64,000 nucleotides of DNA from Viola odorata (taxonomy: Eukaryota; Streptophyta; Magnoliopsida; Malpighiales; Violaceae): NCBI GenBank assembly GCA_963691705.1, contig OY829542.1, positions 59,730,427-59,794,426 on the forward strand, given 5' to 3'. The position numbers and the translations under genes were made by a program. The notes beneath the pieces are model-generated. The model was given only the letters and a program-made list of their open reading frames with translations, was not told the origin of the DNA and did no database searches. How positions within the stretch are numbered: the stretch's first letter is position 1; every line of letters starts with the position of its first letter. This document shows positions 43,881-56,191 of the stretch, piece by piece.

Positions 43881-46800
43881 CTAAGTATCTATGATCTATC
43901 CTGATTCCTGCCTGGTGAATGGCGATGATCAAGGAAAGGAGGGCATGAATCCAAGAATGGCAGTGACTGGTTTAATTAGAATTTAGATCCTGTTTCTCCC
44001 AAATCCCAACTTTCCTAGTAATTCAAAACGATTGGCAACTTTTACAATTAATTGCTTACCTGAGCTAAAAATTCCACCAATGGCAATAAGTGATTAACTT
44101 GTTACTTCCGTGTTGTTTGGATTGGGAAGTTTTTCAACGTGTTGGGGACCGAACAGGAGGGGAGCATCGAGAAGGATAAGGTTCATATTCAATTACGGTC
44201 TAATTATACTTTCATATACGGAGTAGTATAAAACTATTAAGTGTCTCGGTTTTATGTATGATTGGTATAAATCGAGATAGTAATCAAGGTGATCCAATAC
44301 GTTTTTTATTTCATTTTTTATTTCGTTTTTTATTAGGATAGGACGTAAAAGTCATACTGGTTGATATATATGATTTAATAATATCGATAATATCAAAACT
44401 TTTCCTAAAGAATCATCCCAAAATTCTTCAAAAATTAGGTGTATGTTTCGAGTCACGGTAGGAGTTCAGATTAGTTGCGCTTGAAAAAGAACATATATAC
44501 ACAGTGATGTATATGGGGAACATCATTATGAGATGTCACATTAGATAGATTCGGAGAACATTAGCGATAGACTTAATTGAAACGTTTATATATATTATAA
44601 GAGTAATACGACGATCACATAACATATTACCTTATATTGTCACCTCAAAACTACTTGAAGGAATCAAGTAAGTAATATATCATGTGATTGTACCTAATCA
44701 TTGGATGGATAATCAAACGTTGATGATCATTTTTTAAGACTTTAAATCTTTCATTCAGAATCCAGTTCGACTTGAACCTAATAAATATAATTTTTATTTA
44801 AAAAATAATATTTGTAGAATTTTTATGTTTGTTTATTGTTATTATTATTCATTTCCCTCCTAAATAAGTTTTCTATTAATTACAACAATGTATTCTAACT
44901 ATTTTGAAGTAATACTGATAATATCATTGTTTTTTTAAGAATATTAAATTATGTAGAGAATATTTAATATTTTAATTTTATGAAAGAGTTTGGGTCAGTC
45001 GAGCTGACTTAAAACCTAATTTCGTCTAATAAAATTAGAAAAAATTAGGTTTAAGCTCAATCCAATGTTCCTATTAATCAAGTTTATACGTGATATCTCA
45101 ACTGGACTCCTAAGAATGGACAAAATTGGTTTAAAAAGAACAAATTAATTAAAGAGGGTAAAACTTAATTTCCTCAGTTCATGGAAGGTTTGTTTTTTAC
45201 AAATAGTTCATGGAAAGGTACGACTACTCCTATATAATTATTATTACTATTATAAAAAAATCTTATAGTTTGCAAATGTTCTACTTTGGCCCTTATAATT
45301 TTAAAACTTTTAATATTACCCTATTGTTTCTTAAAAGCGGCAATTTAAACTTTTCTTCATGTTAGAAATTCAAAAACAATGGTAAAAAATTAAAAAATGT
45401 ATGCAAATTTAAGGAAACATGAAACAAATATGGGAGAGTTCAATTATACAAATTTGAGAGAAAATGTAACAAATATGAGACAGTTCACTCAACTAAAATA
45501 ATGAATAAAATAATTAGTATTTTTAAAAATATATATTTAATAAGGAATAAACTAAAAAACAAATTGTAAATAAAAATATTTTATTTTTTTCATTGTATTA
45601 AGTTTTACCATATTAGTTACATTTTTCTACCAAATTTTATACATTTTTGCATTTTTTTAAACTATTGTTTTTGGATTTTTTAAACTTTTAAAAGGTTAAG
45701 ATTGCAGCTTTCAAGAAACTATAAAGTTTATATTGCACGTTTTGAAACTATACAATGTTAAGTGGAATATTTTATAAATTATAAGGTTTTTTATATAGTT
45801 TGTTCTTTGGTGCCCAAGCCTATTTTTTTACGTTGATGCCCCCGACCAATACAAACACGACACTTGTCATGATGACTTGATGTAGCAGATTACCAGGCTA
45901 TATAAATCAGTGTTTTTGGAACCGGACCGGACCGGCCGGTTCGGTCCGGTTCAAACGGATTTTTGGGGTTTCCGGTCTGATTCGACCTATTGGACCGAAA
46001 TGCATGTGACCCGGGTTGGACCGGACGAACCGGCTGGTTTTTTGACAACCAGCGAACCGGCCGGTTCGATAACAACTCGGCTGGTTCAATGCAAATCGAC
46101 GCCGTTTTGAACCCAAAATCCAAAACGGCGTCGTTTTGAATTTTTAATTATTTTTTAAAATTTTAAAATTATTTTTTTATAAAAAAAGGGAAAAATTATG
46201 TGCCTAACCAAAACGGCGCCGTTTTGATTTTGGTTATTTTTTTTATTTTTTATTTTTAAATTTGATGGGCTGGCCCATTACAGGCATGGGTCAGCCCATC
46301 AGAATTTAAAAATCAGCCGGTTCAATCCGGTTAAATTATCTAAGATTGAACGGTTCGATATGTATCCGGTTCAAAACGGTCCAATGGTTCAATCCGATTT
46401 TTTCCGGTTGAACCCGGTCGAACCATGAAATTTTCATTTCCGGTTCGCTGTCCGGAACCATAATAATTTTTTCCCAAAAATAAACAATTACTTCATTTAA
46501 TTGATTTATCTTTAACAAACATCAATTATTAAAAAGACACAAATACAGATTGATTTGACTTATTAAAATGATTTTTTTTACAAATTAATAAATTAAAATT
46601 TACTTATTGCCATTCTTTCATCCTTACTTTGTATTTGTTTATTTTTTTTATTATAAGCATGGGAAAATGATATCTTTCCCCAACAATTATTCTTAGTTAA
46701 CTAGTCGAATTACGTGTACCAGTAAATTATTTTCTTAATTATTAAAAAAAAATTAAAGTTAACCATTGGCAATTTATGATTTATCCACCAATAATGAGTG

Positions 46801-47763
46801 TTTAATTCATGTTTCAAAATTAATTTGATAAGTGAATGCTTAGTGAGAATGGTAATGGTAAAGAACAAAGATTGGATTTAAAGGGAAAAAAGGGGATTGT
46901 GTTGCCTAATTTTTAGACTTTAATTTTTTCGAAAAACTCATCCACGCGGTTATCAAAGTTATTGACCAAAAATAAAAGATAAATAATCTAGGAATTCTTT
47001 TGATAAATAAATAATAATAATTTAGGAATTCCTTTTATAAATAAGTTAAAAGTTTTTATTTTTAGTTTTCTAATTAAAAATGTTTACATTTTTAGACATT
47101 TTTTACCATTTATATAGTCAAGATTAATTTGCATTAAATTCAATGAGTACCGTTTAGAAAAACCCAATATATAGGTTTAACCTTTAAATTCGGCTCCAAA
47201 ATTTATTCAAAATTTGCAATTTAGCCCCCGTATTTTATTTTCTACCAATGATCCCTTTTGTGTTGTCCAAAACATGCAATTTACCCCATTTTCCATTAAT
47301 TAAACCTAGGCTACATGTGACAATGGCCATGGTGTACAGTAGTAGTAACATGGGAGACATAGGATTTGCTTTTGTGTCTGGATTGAGTCCTTTCTTTTTT
47401 TCCTCTTCTTTTAAAAGAAAAAGAAATTAAACAGTGAAAAAGTAAAACTTTCGGATAATTAGCCTTTAGGATTAGAAAAAGTGAATGGCATTTTCGAAGA
47501 CACAAGGAAGGAAGAAGACACAGAGAAGAAAAAAAATGTACTATTAAAAAGAAAAGAAAGGAAAAACAAGAAACAGTAACACACCAGGAAAGAAAGACTC
47601 AAACTTTTTCATCAGATGGATTAGATACACGCAGAGGAATAGAAGAAGAGATCTGGCGGATGTTTGTACTTTGGTACATGTGGTTTAAGGAAACAAGAAC
47701 CAGTTAGCAAGGTCAATACGTTGACTATTTTTGTTGTATTTATTGCTGTCAAATTTGGATTCG
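43881..47763. other. Divergent intergenic region between MBD2-like gene and ARF gene
   Basis: The two genes are transcribed away from each other, so this 3.9 kb holds both promoters. The middle is very AT-rich. An ACCGG-rich repeat lies at about 45908-46465. The last 300 bases before the ARF start are GAA-rich, consistent with a leader. No gene is supported. Confidence 0.6.
45908..46465. mobile_element. ACCGGTT-rich repeat, possible nonautonomous DNA element
   Basis: Both ends are rich in GGAACCGGACCGG / CCGGTTCGGTCCGG words in inverted arrangement: GTTTTTGGAACCGGACCGG at 45911 onward, and GGTTCGCTGTCCGGAACC ending near 46460. The middle carries palindromes AAAACGGCGTCGTTTT (46122-46137) and AAAACGGCGCCGTTTT (46210-46225). 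Inverted ends suggest a hAT-like nonautonomous element, but no clean target duplication was found. Confidence 0.4.
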
Positions 47764-50700
47764 ATGAAGGATGCGGGTGGGGCCGCCGTCGCCGGAGAGA
47801 AGAAGAGCATAAGCGAGGAGCTATGGAAAGCGTGTGCGGGGCCGCTGGTTAACTTGCAGGCTGCCGGAACTCATGTCGTCTACTTCCCTCAAGGCCACAG
47901 CGAGCAGGTCTCTCTCTGTCTAATTTTCCATTTGCTCTTTTATTGAAAGGTTTTAGCTTTTTGATTAGGACATTACCGTTTTTTTGCTGATGTTTTTGGA
48001 TTGAATTCTAATTATTACTCCCGCTTTTCTCTTTATTTCCTAAACTGGATACAATTTCGACAAATAATCTCCTTGTATATTTAATAATTTGTTATCTTGA
48101 AATGGTAATTATCTTTTCCTTTCTCTTTTCTAGTTTGAATAACAAGACAAACAAATTAATATATGTATTTAATAAAAGCTTTTTCAACGACTTCTTCTTC
48201 TTTTCTCTACTGTCATTTGTCAATCTCTTATTGATAGACTTGAACTGAAGTTTATTTAATTTTTGATTAATTAATTGTGGCACATGCTAAAAGAAGGAAG
48301 TTATTACTTTTTTTTTTCCTTCTTAATAATCATTTTGATACCAAAAACTGTTTAACATTATTCCACAAGTTTCAAAATTTCAGGGAAATTAATTCAAATT
48401 AATTCTTAAATCTTACAAACACACTCTAAAAAGAAGAAAAGGTGACAACCAGTGGTGGAGTATTATTTTTCATTTTTGATTATATAATAGTGAAGTTTTT
48501 ATCTGAATTTGTGGGCTTGTTCTTTTTTACTAGAGTCGAAAAATCAAATTTAACCAAATGATTTTATAGTTTCAAATGTGCTCTATGATTATGGCACATT
48601 TTCTTTAGATGTTAGGTTCTTGTGCTGATATTATGATATAGCTGGGAAACTCCTCCACTGGTTTTGTCATCTTTTCTTCTTGATTGATGTAGCTGTTGTG
48701 TTTCTTTTTATAGAATTTAGTTTGTTAGTTCTTCTTTAATGTACCAACAAGAAAAGTTTCTTGTGCTTACTTGAGGTGAAATTGATTATATCAGGTTGCA
48801 GTTTCCATGCGAAAGGAAGTGGATGCCAAAATCCCAAGCTATCCGAATCTTGACTCGAAACTAATCTGTCTCCTTCACAATGTCACCCTACATGTACGAA
48901 TCCTGCCCTCTTTTAATTGCATCCATTTATTTACTCCTTCACAATGTCAACCTTCTTTACTTGATTATCTATCTTTTACTTTTGATTTTTGGTTTTGTAG
49001 GCGGACCCAGAAACAGATGAAGTTTATGCTCAGATGACCCTTCAACCTGTATCTTCTGTAAGCACTTCCTTTCTAGTATCTGGTAGGAAATGGTCCTATG
49101 GTTTTTCTGTTCGATCACATCATTGAAAGCCATCGCATTATTATTACTACTTGAATATCTAGAACACTTTCAATTGCTAATTTCAACTGAATCCATCACA
49201 TCTTGCGTGCAGCTTGATAAGGATGCATTACTGAGATCAGACCTTGCACTGAAGAGAAATAAACCACCAATGGACTTTTTTTGTAAAACTCTAACAGCAA
49301 GTGACACAAGCACTCATGGAGGGTTTTCTGTGCCCCGCCGTGCGGCTGAGAAGATTTTTCCGACTCTTGTAAGCTCTCCAATCTTAGTTTTGATATTTTC
49401 TTTGCCAATAACACTATATAACTACTTGTAACTTAATAGGATTTTTCCATGCAACCACCTGCTCAAGAAATTGTAGCTCGGGATTTGCATGACAATGTTT
49501 GGACTTTCCGCCATATCTTTCGAGGTACATTGCTTTTTGCATCCTTGAAGAGTTATTAATTGTAACCATCTACTGCTTTTGCATATGGTTACTAGATCTG
49601 CATGTCATCTCGTTAGTTGTCATTTTATGCAAATTTCTTGTCTCTCTAATTGCAGGACAACCAAAGCGACATTTACTTACTACAGGATGGAGTTTATTTG
49701 TCAGTGGAAAGAGGCTTTTTGCTGGTGACTCAGTTTTATTTCTTAGGTAATGGTTAGAAATATAGATTTAATGTTCTTTCTTGTCAAGTTCAGCAATAGG
49801 CCTCATTATTCTTAATATATGTGCTTAGAGATGAAAAGCAGCAACTTCTCTTGGGCATTAGACGAGCTACAAGGCAGCCTACCAATTTATCTTCATCAAT
49901 GTTGTCTGGTGATAGCATGCATATCGGGATTCTAGCTGCGGCAGCCCATGCTGCAGCAAACAGCAGTCCATTTACGGTGTTTTTTAATCCAAGGTCAATG
50001 TTTAAGTTTTCTCCTACTGTTCTTGGTTACAATAATTAGTCTAGAGACCACTGTTAATTTGGTTGAGTTTAAATGGAAGATTTTTTCATGCAGATCTACC
50101 GCATCAGAATTTGTTATTCCTCTTGCCAAGTATTTCAAGGCAGTGTGCAGCTACCAAATATCACTTGGCATGCGATTCCGGATGGTGTTCGAAACAGAAG
50201 AATCTGGAACCAGAAGGTAGAGTATGAGCCTTTTCCTACGGTCAGAATGCGCTTTATTTAATTGGGATTTTGACAGTTTATGAACCTGAAAGTATAGAGA
50301 ATTGAGAAGCTTGATTATATATGTATGAGGAAAAAAAATGTTTACTTTAGACTTTCTTTGTGCTTGAATATTTTAAAAATTGTTGAAGTTGCATGTCTTT
50401 TACAGATATATGGGTACAATTACTGGTATAAGTGACCTTGATCCTCTAAGGTGGAAGAACTCACAGTGGCGTAACTTGCAGGTATGAATTGTGGCATTTT
50501 TGGTGCTTCTAGTTACATTTGCCTTTTTAATGTTTTTGATCATTTTTTATCAAATCATGCTCTTCCACAGGTTGGCTGGGATGAATCAACTGCTGGGGAT
50601 AGGCGCAATAGAGTCTCAATTTGGGAGATTGAACCTGTGACTGCTCCATTTTTCGTATGCCCTCCATTTTTTAGACCCAAGCGTCCAAGGCAGCCAGGAA

Positions 50701-53700
50701 TGCTAGGTAGCAAGATAGGTTTTGGAAAGCTTGTATGTTTGTAGTTATTTTTGCCCTTACTATTACATGGCATGTCTTGCAATTTTGCCAATAATAAGTT
50801 TTATGAGTTTCCCTCTCATCTTACCTGGGGTTTTTGGCTAGGGTATGCATCCTGCTAGTGCTAGCCATTCTCCCGGAATTTGTTTGTCCTGCCTGCTATC
50901 TTTTTCCATGGACTGCCTGACCTAATGTTTCTCTTGGATACTAGTGTATGTCATCAAGGTTTCTCTCTGTGGTTTGGTAGTACTGTGCATGCTACTGTGA
51001 TTAAATTGTATGCTTGCTTCTCGTTCTTCTTCTCATGTCAAATAACACCAATAAGTCACCTTCGAAGATCAACTTCAATTTGAACTTCCCAGTGCTTTTT
51101 GTAGTATATTTGTCCTGCATTTCATTTCTTTTAGTAACTTTTGCAGATGATGATTCTTATGATCTAGATAACATGTTCAAGAGGACCATGCCTTGGCTTG
51201 GCGATGATACGTACCTGAAAGACAATCAGGCTCTTCCTGGTTTCAGCTTAGCACACTGGATGAACGCACCACAAAACACTTCTATGGGAAACTCAGTACA
51301 ACCAAATTACATGCAATCCTCTCTTCTGCAGGACCTTGCTGGAAGTGATCTTTCCCGTCAGTTGGGCATGATGTTACCGCAACTACCTCAGCCAAGCACC
51401 TCACAGCTCATTTCCAAGAGGATACTTCAGCAAGCACAAGTAAATGAGCATCTTCCAAAGCTACCATCCCTGCTGAACCCTCTCGGCTCCGTCATAAAGC
51501 CACATCAACAGCTGGGAGATACCACTGAACAATCAACACAGAATCTACTTTCCTCTGTATTCTCAAGTCAAGTTCAAGGCCAGCCTCAAACAGTTGCCCA
51601 TAATAACAACATTCTTCATCAGCAATCATCTGTTCAAAATCATCAGTTCCGTGGAAACCTTCCTCCAAGATTGCAACAACAGCAGCAACACTTGAACCGA
51701 CAACAACACATTATGGGTCATAATCTAGAGACAAGCTTATTGCAGTCCCAGTTTCCTGATCTTTTAAGTCAGCAACTATCTAACAATGAGACTCAGCTTC
51801 AAGTGTTGCAGAAACTTCAACATCAGCAGCATCAGCAACCACTTGTAGCACAGCAGTCTGCACTGCAGCAACCTGGTCAACTTTCACAACTTCAAAAGAC
51901 AAAAAGTCAGCTTTTAGATGCATCCCAGAGCTTATGTAGGTCCATGACCACCAACCAAATGTTGGAATTGCCTCAAACTACTGACATCGCAGTCTTACAG
52001 CCAAGTATTATTCAACAACAGATTGTAGGGAATAGCAGCCAAAGTAATGCCCAATTCACTCACTCACCTCAGGTCCTCAAGCTTCAACAACAGAATCCTG
52101 GCATACTATCCGACGTGATTTCCCATACAGGAGTTTTGCCTGGCTCGGTGACAAATCAGCTTTCTACAGCAGGTAGACATATGTTGACGCCGGCAACAGT
52201 GGCAGGACAATCTAGGATTAGTGGTGATGTCCCATCTTGTTCTGTTTCACCTTCCACGAACAGTTGCCGTAACATGGTCCAACACCAAAGCACAGCAATT
52301 GGCAGTGACATGGGTCAGTCTGCTGGCACTGTCTTGAGTCCAAGTTTTCCAGAGTCCATACCATGTAACGGTAATTTGGTTAAAAATCTGCATCATAAAT
52401 CTGATGTTAGGCCCTCACTGAATGTCGCCGAGAATCAAAACCAGGAATGCTTTGGCCGACAGGCATACATAAATGGTTCAGATGCCCAAATGGATTATTT
52501 GGACACGTCATCTTCCACAACTTCAGTCTGCCTTTCCCAGAATGATGTCCATTTGCAGCAGAATCACAACTCATTATCATATATTCCTCAGTCAGCATTG
52601 ATATCGACGCTGGAAAATGGTCTTTATGGGACTAGCACTGATGGCCACCTCGCAGTGCCCCTGAATCCTGAGGATCAGTTTACAAAGGGCATGGTGGGGT
52701 TGGACAAGGATTTTTCTAATAATCTCTCACCAGGAGTGATGCTTGACAACTGCGAAAACTCTAAAGATCCTCAGCCAGAACTTTCATCTTCTATGGTTTC
52801 CCAGTCATTTGATGTTCCTGACATGGTTTTCAATTCGATTGATTCAACTGTCAATGATATAAGCTTCTCGAAGAGAGGTTCTTGGGCTGCTGTGCCACAG
52901 TTTCAGCCAATGCGGACTTATACAAAGGTTTGTCATTTTGGTCCATGTTTTGCTGTTTTGAACATTAAAAAACTGTATCCAGAATGAAGCTTGATAACTA
53001 ACCCACCCCCCCAAGGTACAAGCAATGCTGGGTCCCAAAGGATGGGAAAAATACATGTTTTGTTCTCTCCTTGTTGATATCCTATTTTAAGTTACACAAT
53101 TTAATGTTTATTGAAGGTATATAAACGTGGAGCTGTGGGGAGGTCAATTGACATATCCAGTTATTCTGGATATAATGAGCTTAAGCTAGATCTTGCTTGG
53201 AGATTTGGTATCGAGGGTCAGTTGGAAGACCGTCAGAGGATTGGCTGGAAACTTGTTTATGTGGATCATGAGAATGATGTCCTCCTTTTAGGGGATGACC
53301 CCTGGGAGTAAGTCCCTCAATTCATCTTCCTATTTCTAATACTTTTTTTTCTTGCAATTTTTCCACAAGGCTCTAACTCGTCAACTATATTGCGGTATTA
53401 CACCAACATGATTTTTTTTTGTAATGTCTTCCCTCGCTAACATCCTATAGTCTTAGATTGTACCATTGAAAAAGGTAAGAGAACCATTATATCCATTTCA
53501 GGTTTTAGATTAGCTTTAAGCTTTCAAGTGGGTGGCTTTTAATTTTTCTTGAGTTCTTTACCTTAAGTTACTCTTCCATTCTCGTTGGGCTAATTAACGA
53601 GCTTAAATTTCAACTGTTTGATTGTATCATTTAGTTCAATTTCTGATCTGACAAGGTTCTGTAAGTATGCATGCTTCCTTTTGGCCACAACTCTGAGTTT

Positions 53701-54349
53701 GTCCTCTTCTTGTTGTTAGTTTGGTTAGTTCCTAACAGCTGAAATGAGTTTGACTTAAGGTTTGAGACATGTTGTGGCAATTTATGATCTTATAATCTTC
53801 AAGAATGAAAATGTTATAGTATACCTTACAGGTCTCCATTTTGAGTCATTTTCATGGGGCTAAACTACTTTTTTTGGGGTCAGAATGGCTAAACTATCGG
53901 GTTGTTCAGTTGTTGTGCTTTTGGCTCTAAACTTTATTGTTGTCATCAAACCTTTTCGGGGTAGTTTTGACGTGCATTCTTTAAAATGAGTTCCTTTTTC
54001 CGAAATCCCATCATGGGAATCTAGAGCTAATTTGGAACCACTGTGAAAAGCTGCTGAGCTGCTTGCATTTCTATTCGCTAGTATTATTGCATGTATATTT
54101 TGAACTTCAATTGATATTGAGCTTTCAATTGTTTTCCAGGAAGTGTTCAAGCTGCAAATGCGCTTACTTTATATTGCTATCTTCTCTTACATCCTCTGGT
54201 TTTACTTATGCAGAGAGTTCGTGAACTGCGTCCGCTGCATCAAGATCCTCTCTCCTCAAGAAGTCCAGCAGATGAGCTTGGATGGAGGCTTAGGAAATTC
54301 CATCCATCAAAATCAGGCTCGCAGCAGCTCTGACAATGGCAACGTATAG
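47764..54349 (+). CDS. ARF7/19: Auxin response factor, ARF7/ARF19 class, complete, 13 exons
   Basis: A nuclear transcriptional activator binding TGTCNN auxin response elements and released from Aux/IAA repressors by auxin. Exons: 47764-47907, 48795-48893, 49001-49057, 49213-49368, 49440-49524, 49656-49746, 49829-49993, 50094-50216, 50406-50481, 50571-50706, 51147-52927, 53117-53307, 54214-54349. They join in frame to 1079 aa, near the family size. B3 DNA-binding domain about 122-224 ([20 protein letters not shown]); auxin-response dimerisation domain about 239-340 ([15 protein letters not shown]); long Gln-rich middle region about 378-970 in one large exon, marking an activator; C-terminal PB1 domain 972-1065 with the basic-face Lys ([13 protein letters not shown]) and acidic OPCA motif (GDDPWEEFVNCV). 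The [13 protein letters not shown] and [12 protein letters not shown] segments place it with ARF7/ARF19 rather than ARF5. The ATG at 47764 matches the family start. Confidence 0.97.
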
Positions 54350-56191
54350 CCCTACCATTTGCTAACCATTCTTCCTCCATATAGGGGGACCTTGTCTGAT
54401 TAGTAGAATTCTGTTAATGTCTATTCTGTATATTAGTAATTTATATGTAATGGAGAAAACCATATTGGGAGAGCCATTTTCTTTGAGGTCCGATCATGCT
54501 CAAACGAGATTAATTTTTTGCCGAGAAGGGCAAAGAAGATGGTCGAAAAAAGAATTTAAATGCGCTGCCCCATCTGTATATTGCCAATTCTTGGGCACAT
54601 GTTACTTAGCAAAAGGCAGATCAAGAGTACATGTATTTAGTAATAGCTTTAAAATTGCGTAACTCAGCGCATTGCGTGTGTATTGTAAGTTATCATTCAT
54701 GAAACAATTGAGTTGAAACTATGGTGTGGATGAAAGACAACCGTGGAGTGGTTTGCAATGTGCAAGCTGAGCTGCCCTCCTTTTTCATTCACATCAATTC
54801 TCTTCATCCCAGGAGGAGCCTTCATCTCAAAATTTGACACCAATCTGGCAATGCCAGTATGATACTCGGGCAGCTGCGTCTCCCCACACTGAATGATAGG
54901 AACCGGAAATCATCCTTCCCACCAGCAACACTAGCTTCTGTCCCACATTCATCTTCCAAGAACTGCTCCGGCGAAAACTCCTCAGGATCCTTCCACCATT
55001 CCGGGTTGTTGACTGGCTTGCAAGTACGGGAGTCAGTTCAGGTTTGATTCTGTGACTGCTTCTCCCTTCAGAACACCTGCGATTTCGTCTCGGATTCGCC
55101 CCTGGACGGCTGGATGGTTCGCCATTGATGTTCTCTACAATGTTGAATTTTGAAGCACTCATAAGTCGCCCCAATGCAACGACTTCATCGAAACTAACTT
55201 TAGATTTATGAAGATAGTTGTCAACGTCTTCATATATTCTCTATGTTGCAGTTTTCACAAAACTTGATGCAACGCTTGTATCAAAACTATCAGCAAGTGC
55301 CATTGCAAATGCTTGCAATTCAATAATCATGAGCATGATGGAATGGACAACATGAACCTGGGATCTGAATTAGTAAGAGTGTAAGAATGTCGGTTGGTAA
55401 GAAAATTGCAATTTTAAGAAAGTGAGATGACTTCACATTTTACTATTTTTGGTTGGTATTTTCCTAGTATGTCTTTCGGGATGCTTTTGTTTTTTTTACG
55501 AAAAGTTAACGAGGGACAATAATAAAACATAGTATAGCATAATATCTATAAATTTAATCTACATTAACCACATTTGTCACATGATAATTTAGTTCTATTT
55601 ACGATATATACCATGAATGATGAATGTTTTTATTTATTGTAAAAGAATGATTTTTCTTTTTATACCAATTAAGTGATTTGTTTGGAGATCTAAAAAGTTT
55701 AGCTAAATTAAAAATATATGAATTGTTCTTAGAAATTTTCTTTTTAGATAGGAAGAGGTAAGATTTTAACTTGAATACCTATCGTATCGTATGTATTATT
55801 GAGAAAAGAAAATTAAAAAAAAAGAGGAAAAAGAAAAAGAAATTTGAAGCGGAGGTAAAGTCAAGGAGGAGAGGGTGGGGAGGTGGGTTGGGCCGATCCG
55901 GCGGAGCATTCAATACTTTCTCCTCGTTTCTATCGATATCGATACACAACAATAAAAAGCCTTTTTTCTGTTTCTCGCAATAACAGACACAACACACACT
56001 AGCCTTCATCGTCGTCGTTTCTATTCGTAAGCTCTTGCCTCCTCCTCCTCCTCCTTCTTCTTCCTCTTCCTCTTCCTCTGCATTGCATATTTCTTCTATG
56101 ATGCTTTACAGTTGCTAGTTAATTACTGATGTTGGTGTTGATTCCTGTGTAGGGACTAGTAAAGCCTTCCCTTTTTGGATTCGGACTAAGA
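54350..56191. other. Region between ARF and CAC2 genes
   Basis: Contains the ARF 3' untranslated region, a CYP73A pseudogene fragment (54733-55145, minus), AT-rich sequence, and the CAC2 promoter and leader (about 55850-56191). The leader has CT/CTT repeats near 56037-56085 and a likely 5' untranslated intron with donor GTAAGC near 56028 and acceptor TGTGTAG near 56153. Confidence 0.6.
54733..55145 (-). pseudogene. CYP73A (cinnamate 4-hydroxylase) pseudogene fragment
   Basis: The minus strand shows shuffled frames of a P450 C-terminal region: NHPAVQGRIRDEIAGVLKGE, then [25 protein letters not shown], the heme-binding loop [16 protein letters not shown] with its Cys, then [20 protein letters not shown] and [16 protein letters not shown]. 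The GRRSCP...IILALP and EKGGQ...LHI..HSTVV pattern is that of CYP73A, the second enzyme of the phenylpropanoid pathway. Frameshifts, missing segments (for example the K-helix region) and an in-frame stop make it nonfunctional. No introns are apparent in the matched part, which would fit a retrocopy, but the family has few introns there, so this stays open. Confidence 0.85.
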
